In this document: piece by piece, positions 1-5,724 of the stretch
How positions within the stretch are numbered: the stretch's first letter is position 1
Layout: each line of letters starts with the position of its first letter
Made by a program: the position numbers and the translations under genes
Source of the DNA: Acidobacteriaceae bacterium
GTDB lineage: Bacteria > Acidobacteriota > Terriglobia > Terriglobales > Acidobacteriaceae
Direction of reading: 5' to 3'
NCBI GenBank assembly: GCA_003140705.1
Contig: PLKU01000173.1
Coordinates: forward strand, 23,855-29,933
Length of the DNA: 6,079 bases
The notes under the pieces: generated by a model
Databases searched by the model: none
Told to the model about the DNA's origin: nothing
Seen by the model: the letters and a program-made list of their open reading frames with translations, nothing else

Positions 1-2022
1 CTCCTGGAACCGGTCACCGCGTTGCTGCCACTGTTCGATTGCCAGGTCGTAACGGACGGTCACGTTGTTCAGCCAATAGGGGCGATTTTCGCTGAGCCAC
101 ACTTGTATGTACTCGCTCTTTACGGCGGAGTAGGCGTCGCGCAGGTCCTGGCAACGGCCGAACATGCTGCTGATCTCATCGAGGATGTTCCGCGTTTCTT
201 TTCTTTGCGCCTTGTCGTGCTGCAAAGCGACCGCCTGTGCATAGGTATCGGCGATCTCCTGGGCCAATTCAAATTTCAAGCCGATGAGGTCGAGACGCCG
301 CGCTCCCAAATCCATGGCCTGCAGTGCATCCACCTCTATCAGATTTGGATTCGCCGCGCGCGCTTCGGCGATCAGCACAATGGAGCGCTCGGCGTGGGTT
401 CGCAGATCGACAGCGACGGGCAAGATCTTGGCAGATGCCACCTGGCCTTCTCCGCTCCAAGGGTCAAGCCAAAACAGTTGGTCGCTCACAAATCCCGTAT
501 GTGCGCTTTCGAGTGCGTCGTGCGCGGCCATCAGTTCCGTTTCTGCCTCGTCGACCTTGCCACTGGCATCACCATGGAAGGTTCGCCCATATGACGCCTG
601 ATACACAGGGATCGAACTCTCGCCCGGCTGCCATGCTGCTACCCCGCCAAACAGCACGCCGTACCAGTCCATGTTGAAGAGCCCCTCGCCATCGTCATTC
701 CAAACAGTAGTGAGAGCGCCTGTGGAGCCCAGTCGCTGTCCATCGCGAATAAAGCCCTGGATGTTTCCAAAGGCTGTTTTGGCTACTGGATAGACCTGGT
801 TCCAGTTGGCATCGCCGGGAGAAACCCATGTCTCGATCCCGGTTTTTGAGAACGGCTCGATCATCTTGTCAAAGCCGCTGGTGTCCCAGTAATTCCAAGG
901 CACGGCGATCATGTCTTTGGGCAGGCCTGCAACTGCGGCCGGATTATCTCCACCGATGTCTCCCCAGAACAGCAAGCGGCGATGCAATGGTGCCAGGTCG
1001 TCATGGATCTGCTTCAGGAAGTCGACGTAAACCGGCCCGTAGCCGCGTGCTACCACCTGTGGCCGGGTGTGGCCCACGCCCAAATCGAACGTCTCATCTG
1101 CTCCAATGTGAATGAAGGGTGACGGGAACTCCTGGGCAATTTGCGTGAACCAGTCGTGGATCAGCGGTATTGTTCCAGGCTGACCTGGAGCCAGCACATG
1201 ACCATGCGGTGTCTCGGCGACATCTCGGTAGAGGTCATACTGCAACACATGGTGGAGATGGCCGAAGGCTTCCTGCTCGGGGATTATGGTGACATGGTAA
1301 CTGCGTGCAAATACAACCAATTCTGCAACGTCCGCCGGTGTAAGCGTCCCGAGGGGCGGCGCCGCTAATGGCTCATCGGGATAAAGCAGCGTGTGCTCAA
1401 TGTACGGCGAGTAGATATTAATCTTGTACGAGGCGAAGACGCGAATCTGGTGCTTTTGAAATTCGATCGTGGGGAACGGGCCGCGGGAAAGATCGTCATC
1501 AATACCGCGATACTTCATAGCAGGCCAGTCGCGTACTGTGCCCGTGGAAATCAGCGGTTTGCCTCCAGGCAGCGGAAGCAACTGCTTGAGAGTTTGCACC
1601 CCATAGAAGGTGCCGGAGCTTGAAGCGGCGACGACGAAGGCCTGCTGCGGTTCGACCGACAGGACGTATCCCTCGGCTTCCATTGCCGCATCGAAGTGCA
1701 GGCTCAGCCTGGCCAGGACTGCCTTCGCCTCTTGCGACTTGGTGCGCAACAGCACCACTGTGAAGATGGACCTTGCATCCTTAGCATGGGCCGCATACTT
1801 CAAGGCGCCTTGCAGGTCGCGCGCGGCGAACTCGTCTTCGGCGTCATGGCCGGGTACGCTGACCGCAATTTTCGCTGGAAGCTCAGTCTCACCAGCAAAT
1901 CGCTCCTCGCGAGGCTCAGGAAGAAGTCGAACCTGCCCCGTCAAAAGGGCCGGATAGGAAAACAGCAATGCGAGAATCGCCGGCAAGACTTGAGGCAGCT
2001 TTGTTCGATTGAGGCTCGGCAT
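1..2022 (-). CDS. Secreted glycoside hydrolase family 20 protein (beta-N-acetylhexosaminidase type), 3' end beyond left edge
   Basis: An uninterrupted frame of 674 codons starts at ATG 2022 and leaves the window in frame, so it has no stop here. The N-terminus (K8, then hydrophobic residues 9-27, then TGQ at 28-30) is a signal peptide, probably cleaved near residue 29, so the enzyme acts in the periplasm or outside. Residues about 31-150 resemble the GH20b zincin-like domain. The catalytic barrel follows from about 165: RGIDDDLSR (172-180) fits the first-strand motif whose Arg binds the sugar, and HIGADE (305-310) is the GH20 signature with the catalytic pair D309-E310. WNDDGEG (441-447) fits the late-barrel acidic/aromatic segment. 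The region after about 490 is helical and of unknown role. GH20 enzymes release terminal GlcNAc or GalNAc by substrate-assisted catalysis. The exact substrate is not readable from sequence. The gene lies 61 bases downstream of the CutC-SIS gene and is probably in its operon. Only a short C-terminal piece is likely missing. Confidence 0.88.
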   Translation of the reverse strand, partial: MPSLNRTKLPQVLPAILALLFSYPALLTGQVRLLPEPREERFAGETELPAKIAVSVPGHDAEDEFAARDLQGALKYAAHAKDARSIFTVVLLRTKSQEAKAVLARLSLHFDAAMEAEGYVLSVEPQQAFVVAASSSGTFYGVQTLKQLLPLPGGKPLISTGTVRDWPAMKYRGIDDDLSRGPFPTIEFQKHQIRVFASYKINIYSPYIEHTLLYPDEPLAAPPLGTLTPADVAELVVFARSYHVTIIPEQEAFGHLHHVLQYDLYRDVAETPHGHVLAPGQPGTIPLIHDWFTQIAQEFPSPFIHIGADETFDLGVGHTRPQVVARGYGPVYVDFLKQIHDDLAPLHRRLLFWGDIGGDNPAAVAGLPKDMIAVPWNYWDTSGFDKMIEPFSKTGIETWVSPGDANWNQVYPVAKTAFGNIQGFIRDGQRLGSTGALTTVWNDDGEGLFNMDWYGVLFGGVAAWQPGESSIPVYQASYGRTFHGDASGKVDEAETELMAAHDALESAHTGFVSDQLFWLDPWSGEGQVASAKILPVAVDLRTHAERSIVLIAEARAANPNLIEVDALQAMDLGARRLDLIGLKFELAQEIADTYAQAVALQHDKAQRKETRNILDEISSMFGRCQDLRDAYSAVKSEYIQVWLSENRPYWLNNVTVRYDLAIEQWQQRGDRFQE

Positions 2023-2029
2023 CTAACCA

Positions 2030-2034
2030 CTCCC
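2030..2034 (-). promoter_or_regulatory. Ribosome binding site of the GH20 gene
   Basis: GGGAG on the minus strand lies 7 bases before ATG 2022. It supports that start, which is also followed directly by a signal peptide. Confidence 0.65.
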
Positions 2035-2035
2035 A

Positions 2036-2067
2036 GGATTGTTTCATTTCGATTCGCTCATTATTGA
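2036..2067 (-). promoter_or_regulatory. Copy of a split motif shared with the divergent promoter region
   Basis: Read on the minus strand, this stretch in the 61-base gap before the GH20 gene has TCAATAATGA, 12 other bases, then GAAACAATC. The same arrangement with the same 12-base spacing occurs at 4147-4177 on the plus strand (TCAATTATGA, then GAAACAATC), so 18 of the 19 flanking positions agree while the centre does not. It may be a regulator site or an internal promoter element giving the GH20 gene its own control. The left dyad arm seen at 4154-4161 is not kept here, which weakens the operator reading. Chance similarity cannot be excluded from one window. Confidence 0.3.
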
Positions 2068-2083
2068 CTAAACTTGCGCACCA

Positions 2084-3979
2084 CTATCTGGAAGAGGCGA
2101 CCGCCTGCTCGACGACGGCCTTGGATAGATTTCTGGGAAAGTCAACGTCCACGCCTCGTTCGATCGCCATGAAATAGGCAAACAGTTGCAGTGGAATTAC
2201 CTCCACTATGGGCAGGAGGTATTCAGGAACCGGCTGCACATAGACGCAATCGCTTACCAAACTAGTGACCTCTTCATCGCCCAGATTTGCGATAGCAATT
2301 ACCCTGGCGCCTTGGGCCTTCAAATCATGTAGAAGTTGCAGAGTTTTCTCATAGCGGCTCATTGAAGCATCCAAACTGCGATCGACTGTGGCGATCACCA
2401 CGAGCGGTACACGGTCACTGACCAGTGCGTTCGGCCCATGTTTTAACTCGCCAGCCGGGTAGCCCTCAGCGTGGACATAAGACGCTTCCTTCAGCTTCAA
2501 CGCACCTTCCCGCGCAATAGCATAGTGAATGCCGCGGCCGAGATAAAGGAATGTTGAAGCCGATTGATACTTGTGCGCCAGTGCAGCCATCTGCTCACGC
2601 CAGCCGTCGAGCTGCGCTTCAATGCTGTCGGGCAAAGCAAACAAAGTGGAGAGGTGTTCGGCAACTGTTGCAGCGTCCATCCGCCCCAGGCGCGCGCCTT
2701 CGTAAAGAGCCAGCAGATAGAGTACGACCAACTGGCATGTAAAACTCTTGGTCGCGGGGATCGCATGTTCGACGCCGGCGGCCAAGGGCATGGAGACATC
2801 GGCCTCGCGCTCCATGGTCGAGCCTGCGGCATTGGTGATGGCCAGTGTCTTCTGCCCGCGTTCATGCGCTTCGCGCAAGCCCGCCAGAGTGTCCGATGTC
2901 TCGCCCGATTGCGAGAGCACAAGAACGCTGGCCAAACGGAGATGGGCGCCACCACGGCTGCTGTATTCGCTGGCATATTCGACATCGACGGCCAAGCCGC
3001 ACAGATCTTCGAGCAATATCTCGGCAACCAAACCGCTGTGACGACTGGAACCGGAGGCCGCGATCAGGATTTCACCCTCGGGAATAGACCAACCCGAAAG
3101 CATGTTGGCCACGTTGGGCTTCAACTTTTCGTGCGACGAGTACAAGGCCAACGTCCGGCGAATCGCATCGGGCTGTTCGAAAATTTCGCGCAACATCTCA
3201 TGAGCGAACATATGCATTTCTCGCCCTGCGGGCCGCGCTGTCTCTGATTCGATTCGAAGCAACCGGACTGCTTCCCGCACATCCGCCTCGATTGTGGCTT
3301 GATGATTGTGTGCAACCTGCTCGCCCCGCGCGTTTTTTATGTTGTCGGCATGGCTTGCATCGGCGCGTGTCAGAGATCCATGCAGACATAAGATTCCTGT
3401 CCGGCGGACCACGTCTACCATGTTGGTGAGCCGGAGTCCGCCGCCTGCCATGACATCCAGCCGATCGCCGGCTTGCCTAAACAGGCGTGCCAGCGAGTCC
3501 GCGCCAGCAAAAACATCGGGCGCGCCGCCAGAGGTAAGCAAGCAGTCGGCGCCCGTGGAGATCACCGCTTCCAGTGCTTCACTCAGATTGGGCGCCTCAT
3601 CGAACGCACGATGGAAGGTGACCCTCATGGGGCGGGCAAGACTCACCAATTCGCGGGTACGTTCTACATCTACCCGACCATCTGGAAGCAGGATACCGAC
3701 GGCGATACCGGCGACGCCTGCCCGCTTGGCCTGTTCAATTTGCTCCCGCATCTGGTCAAACTCCCCCGCAGAGAAGACGAAATCCCCGCCGCGGGGGCGA
3801 ATGAGCACATGCACGGGAATCGAAAGTGCTTCAACGGCTGCCGCTATCAGGTCGAACTCTGGGGTCATGCCGCCGATTGCTAATTGGGAGCAGAGTTCGG
3901 TTCTATCAGCGCCCCCGAATTCGGCAGCTCGTGCAGCCTCCAAGCTCTCGGCGCACAACTCGAAAAGAAAGTTCTTCAT
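2084..3979 (-). CDS. CutC-family protein fused to GlmS-type double SIS domain (probable glucosamine-6-phosphate deaminase, NagB-II type)
   Basis: One 631-residue frame carries two full-length modules. Residues 1 to about 240 are CutC: N-terminal FELCAES, GGADRTELC, IRPRGGDF (60-67), VTFHRAFD (120-127), LTSGG (148-152) and MAGGGLR (177-183) all match the family, whose usual length is about 248. Residues about 258-631 match the GlmS isomerase half: ASGSS (308-312), SQSGETSDT (356-364), ALKLKE with K495 and E498, ELKHGP with H514, and the C-terminal PRNLSK with K619. These correspond to E. coli GlmS K485, E488, H504 and K603. The glutaminase domain with its N-terminal Cys is absent, so amino transfer from glutamine is unlikely. 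Stand-alone modules of this kind (NagB-II, Shewanella type) deaminate glucosamine-6-phosphate to fructose-6-phosphate. It has no signal peptide and is presumably cytoplasmic. ATG 3979 is chosen because CutC homology begins there; an in-frame TTG at 4030 would add 17 residues. No good ribosome site is seen for either. CutC is named for copper tolerance, but its real reaction is uncertain. Confidence 0.88.
   Translation of the reverse strand: MKNFLFELCAESLEAARAAEFGGADRTELCSQLAIGGMTPEFDLIAAAVEALSIPVHVLIRPRGGDFVFSAGEFDQMREQIEQAKRAGVAGIAVGILLPDGRVDVERTRELVSLARPMRVTFHRAFDEAPNLSEALEAVISTGADCLLTSGGAPDVFAGADSLARLFRQAGDRLDVMAGGGLRLTNMVDVVRRTGILCLHGSLTRADASHADNIKNARGEQVAHNHQATIEADVREAVRLLRIESETARPAGREMHMFAHEMLREIFEQPDAIRRTLALYSSHEKLKPNVANMLSGWSIPEGEILIAASGSSRHSGLVAEILLEDLCGLAVDVEYASEYSSRGGAHLRLASVLVLSQSGETSDTLAGLREAHERGQKTLAITNAAGSTMEREADVSMPLAAGVEHAIPATKSFTCQLVVLYLLALYEGARLGRMDAATVAEHLSTLFALPDSIEAQLDGWREQMAALAHKYQSASTFLYLGRGIHYAIAREGALKLKEASYVHAEGYPAGELKHGPNALVSDRVPLVVIATVDRSLDASMSRYEKTLQLLHDLKAQGARVIAIANLGDEEVTSLVSDCVYVQPVPEYLLPIVEVIPLQLFAYFMAIERGVDVDFPRNLSKAVVEQAVASSR
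3215..3227 (-). promoter_or_regulatory. Possible internal translation start for a free SIS module
   Basis: At the CutC-SIS junction the minus strand reads AGGG, six bases, then ATG (3217-3215), with another in-frame ATG two codons later and a third at FAHEM. Starting at 3217 would give a 377-residue protein, close to the roughly 368-residue GlmS isomerase half. This may be the remnant of an original separate gene start, still usable for internal initiation. It is only suggestive. Confidence 0.3.
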
Positions 3980-4022
3980 AAAAATCTGGTCGAAACTCCA
4001 TTCTTTCTGGAACTGTTTCCGG

Positions 4023-4035
4023 CCAATCAAATTGG
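4023..4035. promoter_or_regulatory. Small perfect dyad upstream of the CutC-SIS start
   Basis: CCAATCAAATTGG is a perfect 5-3-5 inverted repeat, 44-56 bases before ATG 3979. Its CAAT/ATTG arms recall CAATTATGATTG at 4148-4159. It could be a second binding site for the same regulator or a leader element. It is short enough to be chance. Confidence 0.25.
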
Positions 4036-4149
4036 GCGGTGACGGGCAAATAGAAGCACTCGGGTTACATATGCGGCGCGAGGAGTTTTACGCCCCTAGT
4101 CACTCGTTCAACTTCGATCATGCGAGCGGCGCGTTTGGAGAAACCGTCA

Positions 4150-4179
4150 ATTATGATTGTTCTTCTTAGAAACAATCAA
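4150..4179 (-). promoter_or_regulatory. Candidate sigma-70 type promoter for the CutC-SIS/GH20 operon
   Basis: On the minus strand TTGATT (4179-4174) as -35 is followed after 18 bases by CATAAT (4155-4150) as -10, matching the consensus at 4 of 6 and 5 of 6 positions. Transcription would start near 4143 and leave a leader of about 160 bases before ATG 3979. It is the best promoter-like pair I found in the gap, and the dyad at 4154-4178 covers its spacer and both box edges. Confidence 0.4.
4154..4178. promoter_or_regulatory. Inverted repeat, probable operator in the divergent region
   Basis: TGATTGTT (4154-4161) and AACAATCA (4171-4178) are perfect 8-base arms around a 9-base spacer. A third TGATT half-site follows at 4189-4193. 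Arms spaced this way suit a dimeric DNA-binding protein, and overlap with the candidate leftward promoter suggests repression. The regulator is not in the window. As RNA the same dyad could form a weak AT-rich hairpin, but there is no sign that it is a terminator. Confidence 0.45.
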
Positions 4180-4397
4180 TTTATCGACTGATTCTATGGT
4201 TTATGGTGATGAAAGTTTGCGCGTACTCGCCAGATTCGTTCAGCGGATGGAACACGAAACCTCCTCGCCCGCACTCAATCTCAACATCTTCTGCTCTCGG
4301 CCGCAACCCTAACGCATCAAGGTTTCACGATTCTCTCCCCGGGTTGGCTGACTGTATTAGCAATCAAGAACGGTCTCTCACGAGGGTTGTGCAAGAC

Positions 4398-4410
4398 TTC
4401 CGCAGCGGAA
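4398..4410. promoter_or_regulatory. Perfect 13-base palindrome upstream of GH18
   Basis: TTCCGCAGCGGAA has 6-base arms around a single central base, 122 bases before the GH18 start. It differs in sequence from the 4154-4178 dyad, so if functional it would bind another factor. No promoter boxes sit convincingly around it. Confidence 0.2.
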
Positions 4411-4521
4411 TGGAGAGGGATGTCATTTGCAGGGAACTTGCAGCGCTGTGTCACCGGCACGTGATCAGAGCTGCATGGGACCGGCCCAACTGCCGCGACG
4501 GGCCTAGCCGGCCAACGCTCC

Positions 4522-4528
4522 AAAGGAG
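4522..4528 (+). promoter_or_regulatory. Ribosome binding site of the GH18 gene
   Basis: AAAGGAG ends four bases before ATG 4533. It is the strongest Shine-Dalgarno match in the window and decides the start in favour of 4533 over the in-frame ATG at 4203, in agreement with the signal peptide that begins there. Confidence 0.8.
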
Positions 4529-4532
4529 AATC

Positions 4533-5594
4533 ATGAAAGCCCTTCTTCTGTCGATACTGAGTGGACTTATGGCGGCTCCTTGCCTGCAGTCTCAGCCCAT
4601 TGCACTCTTTTACCTGACCAGCAGTCCCGACGGGATTCGCTCGTTCATGGCGCATTCTTCGCAGATTGATCTGCTGGTCCCGACCTGGTATCAGGTCGAC
4701 GAGAACGGCCTGGTGACGGGGGCTCCGGACCCCACTGTGCTCCAACGGGCCAAGGATGAAAGACTGCCCGTCATGCCCATCGTCGCTCTGTTCAACAAGA
4801 AGAGCTTTCATGCGCTTTCCTCAAATCGTGTTGCTCAGACCCGGATGAATGAAGCGTTGATCCGCGAGTCGAAGCTTCATGGTTACACGGGATTCCAGTT
4901 CGACTTCGAAAACATAGACTGGAAAGACCGCGATTCGTTGACGGAGCTGGTCAAGGCGTCCGCGGATGCAATGCACAATGCCGGTTTTCAGTTGACCATC
5001 GCCACGGTACCCAATGCTCCTGGATATCCCGGCTCTGGCGGCTTTGCCAAGTGGATCTATACCGACTGGCGCGGCGCCTACGATCTCGCCACCCTAGCGA
5101 AGTATGCCGACCTGATCTGCCTGATGACTTACGATCAGCACACCCGTTGGACGGTCCCTGGACCCGTGGCAGGGTGGAACTGGACGATTGAGAACCTCGA
5201 CTTTGCGCTTAAAGTTGTGCCGAAAGAGAAGCTCTCGCTCGGGATTCCTCTCTACGGCTACCACTGGTTCACTGGTGCGCCCAGCAAAGAGAACGAAGCC
5301 AGCAGCGAAAAGCCAAACCCCACAGCGGACTATATCGGCACGCCCAACGCTCTGCAGCTTGCCGATGACTACAACGGTAAAGTCCAGTGGGACGCCGAAG
5401 ACCACAGCGCGTATCTGTACTTTTACCGCGACCAGATGCGCGAGTGGATTTACTTTACCGACCTTCGCACCTTCAAAGACCGTTACGAACTCGTCCAACA
5501 AAACGGCCTGCAGGGTTTTTGCTCATGGGTGCTCGGCGAAGAAGACCCTGAGATTTGGAATTATCTTCCGCACCGGCGCTTAGAGAACAAGTGA
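4533..5594 (+). CDS. Secreted glycoside hydrolase family 18 protein (chitinase / endo-beta-N-acetylglucosaminidase type)
   Basis: The product has 353 residues. MKALLLSILSGLMAAPC and the following residues form a signal peptide cleaved near residue 20; C17 has Pro before it and does not make a lipobox. The rest is a single GH18 barrel: IDLLVPTWYQVD (45-56) is an early strand and loop, GFQFDFEN (120-127) is the catalytic strand with acid E126 and assisting D124, MTYD (198-201) is the conserved Met/Tyr/Asp strand, LGIPLYGYHW (236-245) follows, and GFCSWVLGEED (328-338) has the closing Trp. GH18 enzymes cut beta-1,4 bonds at GlcNAc by substrate-assisted catalysis. The family motif D-G-x-D-x-D-x-E is altered: T119 and Q122 replace the first two Asp, while G120, D124 and E126 remain, so activity is still plausible. 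No carbohydrate-binding module is present. It lies divergent to the CutC-SIS/GH20 pair. The substrate (chitin oligomers, peptidoglycan or N-glycans) cannot be told. Confidence 0.87.
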   Translation: MKALLLSILSGLMAAPCLQSQPIALFYLTSSPDGIRSFMAHSSQIDLLVPTWYQVDENGLVTGAPDPTVLQRAKDERLPVMPIVALFNKKSFHALSSNRVAQTRMNEALIRESKLHGYTGFQFDFENIDWKDRDSLTELVKASADAMHNAGFQLTIATVPNAPGYPGSGGFAKWIYTDWRGAYDLATLAKYADLICLMTYDQHTRWTVPGPVAGWNWTIENLDFALKVVPKEKLSLGIPLYGYHWFTGAPSKENEASSEKPNPTADYIGTPNALQLADDYNGKVQWDAEDHSAYLYFYRDQMREWIYFTDLRTFKDRYELVQQNGLQGFCSWVLGEEDPEIWNYLPHRRLENK

Positions 5595-5600
5595 GCACCG
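5590..5600 (+). repeat. Direct repeat, copy 1
   Basis: AGTGAGCACCG covers the GH18 stop codon (TGA 5592-5594) and recurs exactly at 5671-5681. The two copies bracket 70 bases that include the hairpin at 5638-5670. Confidence 0.45.
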
Positions 5601-5608
5601 CCTATGGA

Positions 5609-5623
5609 GGCCAGCGAGTGGCC
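5609..5623 (+). other. Short GC-rich stem-loop after GH18
   Basis: GGCCA and TGGCC form a 5-base stem with a GCGAG loop, 15 bases after the GH18 stop. There is no T-run behind it, so it is at most an accessory structure to the larger hairpin downstream. Confidence 0.2.
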
Positions 5624-5637
5624 CCCATCGATCGGCA

Positions 5638-5670
5638 ATCAGGCTCGAATTTGCCCTCTTCGAGCTTGGT
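5638..5670 (+). terminator. Strong hairpin between convergent genes, possible terminator
   Basis: ATCAGGCTCGAA (5638-5649) pairs with TTCGAGCTTGGT (5659-5670) over 12 positions around a 9-base loop. The inner seven pairs are perfect. Two outer pairs are G-U in the plus-strand RNA but would be A-C mismatches in the minus-strand RNA, so the stem is better suited to ending or protecting the GH18 transcript. No T-run follows on either side, so this is not a canonical intrinsic terminator. Confidence 0.45.
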
Positions 5671-5681
5671 AGTGAGCACCG
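5671..5681 (+). repeat. Direct repeat, copy 2
   Basis: Exact copy of AGTGAGCACCG from 5590-5600, starting directly after the hairpin stem. Confidence 0.45.
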
Positions 5682-5724
5682 TACTTCAGTAAATCAGGTT
5701 CCGAAGCTTGCTTGCGGGTATTCG

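Larger units (their letters stand above)
3980..4532. other. Divergent intergenic region, no convincing gene
   Basis: These 553 bases lie between the leftward CutC-SIS gene and the rightward GH18 gene. A plus-strand frame runs from ATG 4203 into the GH18 gene without a stop, but its 110-residue product has no recognisable domain, would bury the GH18 signal peptide, and lacks the good ribosome site that precedes 4533. I therefore read it as untranslated. The AT-rich part (about 4145-4205) carries the best promoter and dyad. The part at 4211-4520 holds only the small palindrome at 4398-4410 and no clear promoter, so the GH18 transcript either has a long leader or starts from a promoter that does not follow the sigma-70 consensus. 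Confidence 0.6.

Noticed and set aside
22..594. Plus-strand open frame of 190 codons opposite the GH20 C-terminal region
   Set aside because: The minus strand is open over the whole 1-2022 stretch with GH20 motifs and a signal peptide. This frame has no recognisable domain.
1..2022. GH84 or hyaluronidase-type O-GlcNAcase instead of GH20, suggested by IDDD at 174-177
   Set aside because: HIGADE at 305-310 is the GH20 Asp-Glu signature, and IDDDLSR fits the GH20 first-strand Arg motif better than the GH84 catalytic Asp pair.
2084..3217. Full GlmS (glucosamine-6-phosphate synthase) or MurQ etherase as the SIS function
   Set aside because: The glutaminase domain with N-terminal Cys is missing, replaced by CutC. 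MurQ has a single SIS core without the KLKE, ELKHGP and PRNLSK set found here.
3306..4169. Plus-strand open frame of 287 codons opposite CutC
   Set aside because: The translation is Ser/Ala/Arg-rich without any domain, and the opposite strand carries clear CutC homology over nearly all of it. It is a shadow frame.
4533..4600. GH18 as a lipoprotein through C17
   Set aside because: The residues before the Cys are A-A-P, and Pro at -1 does not fit a lipobox. Signal peptidase I cleavage near residue 20 is more likely.
4317..4811. Minus-strand frame of 164 codons across the GH18 start
   Set aside because: It overlaps the GH18 signal peptide and first barrel strands, has no recognised motif and no convincing ribosome site.
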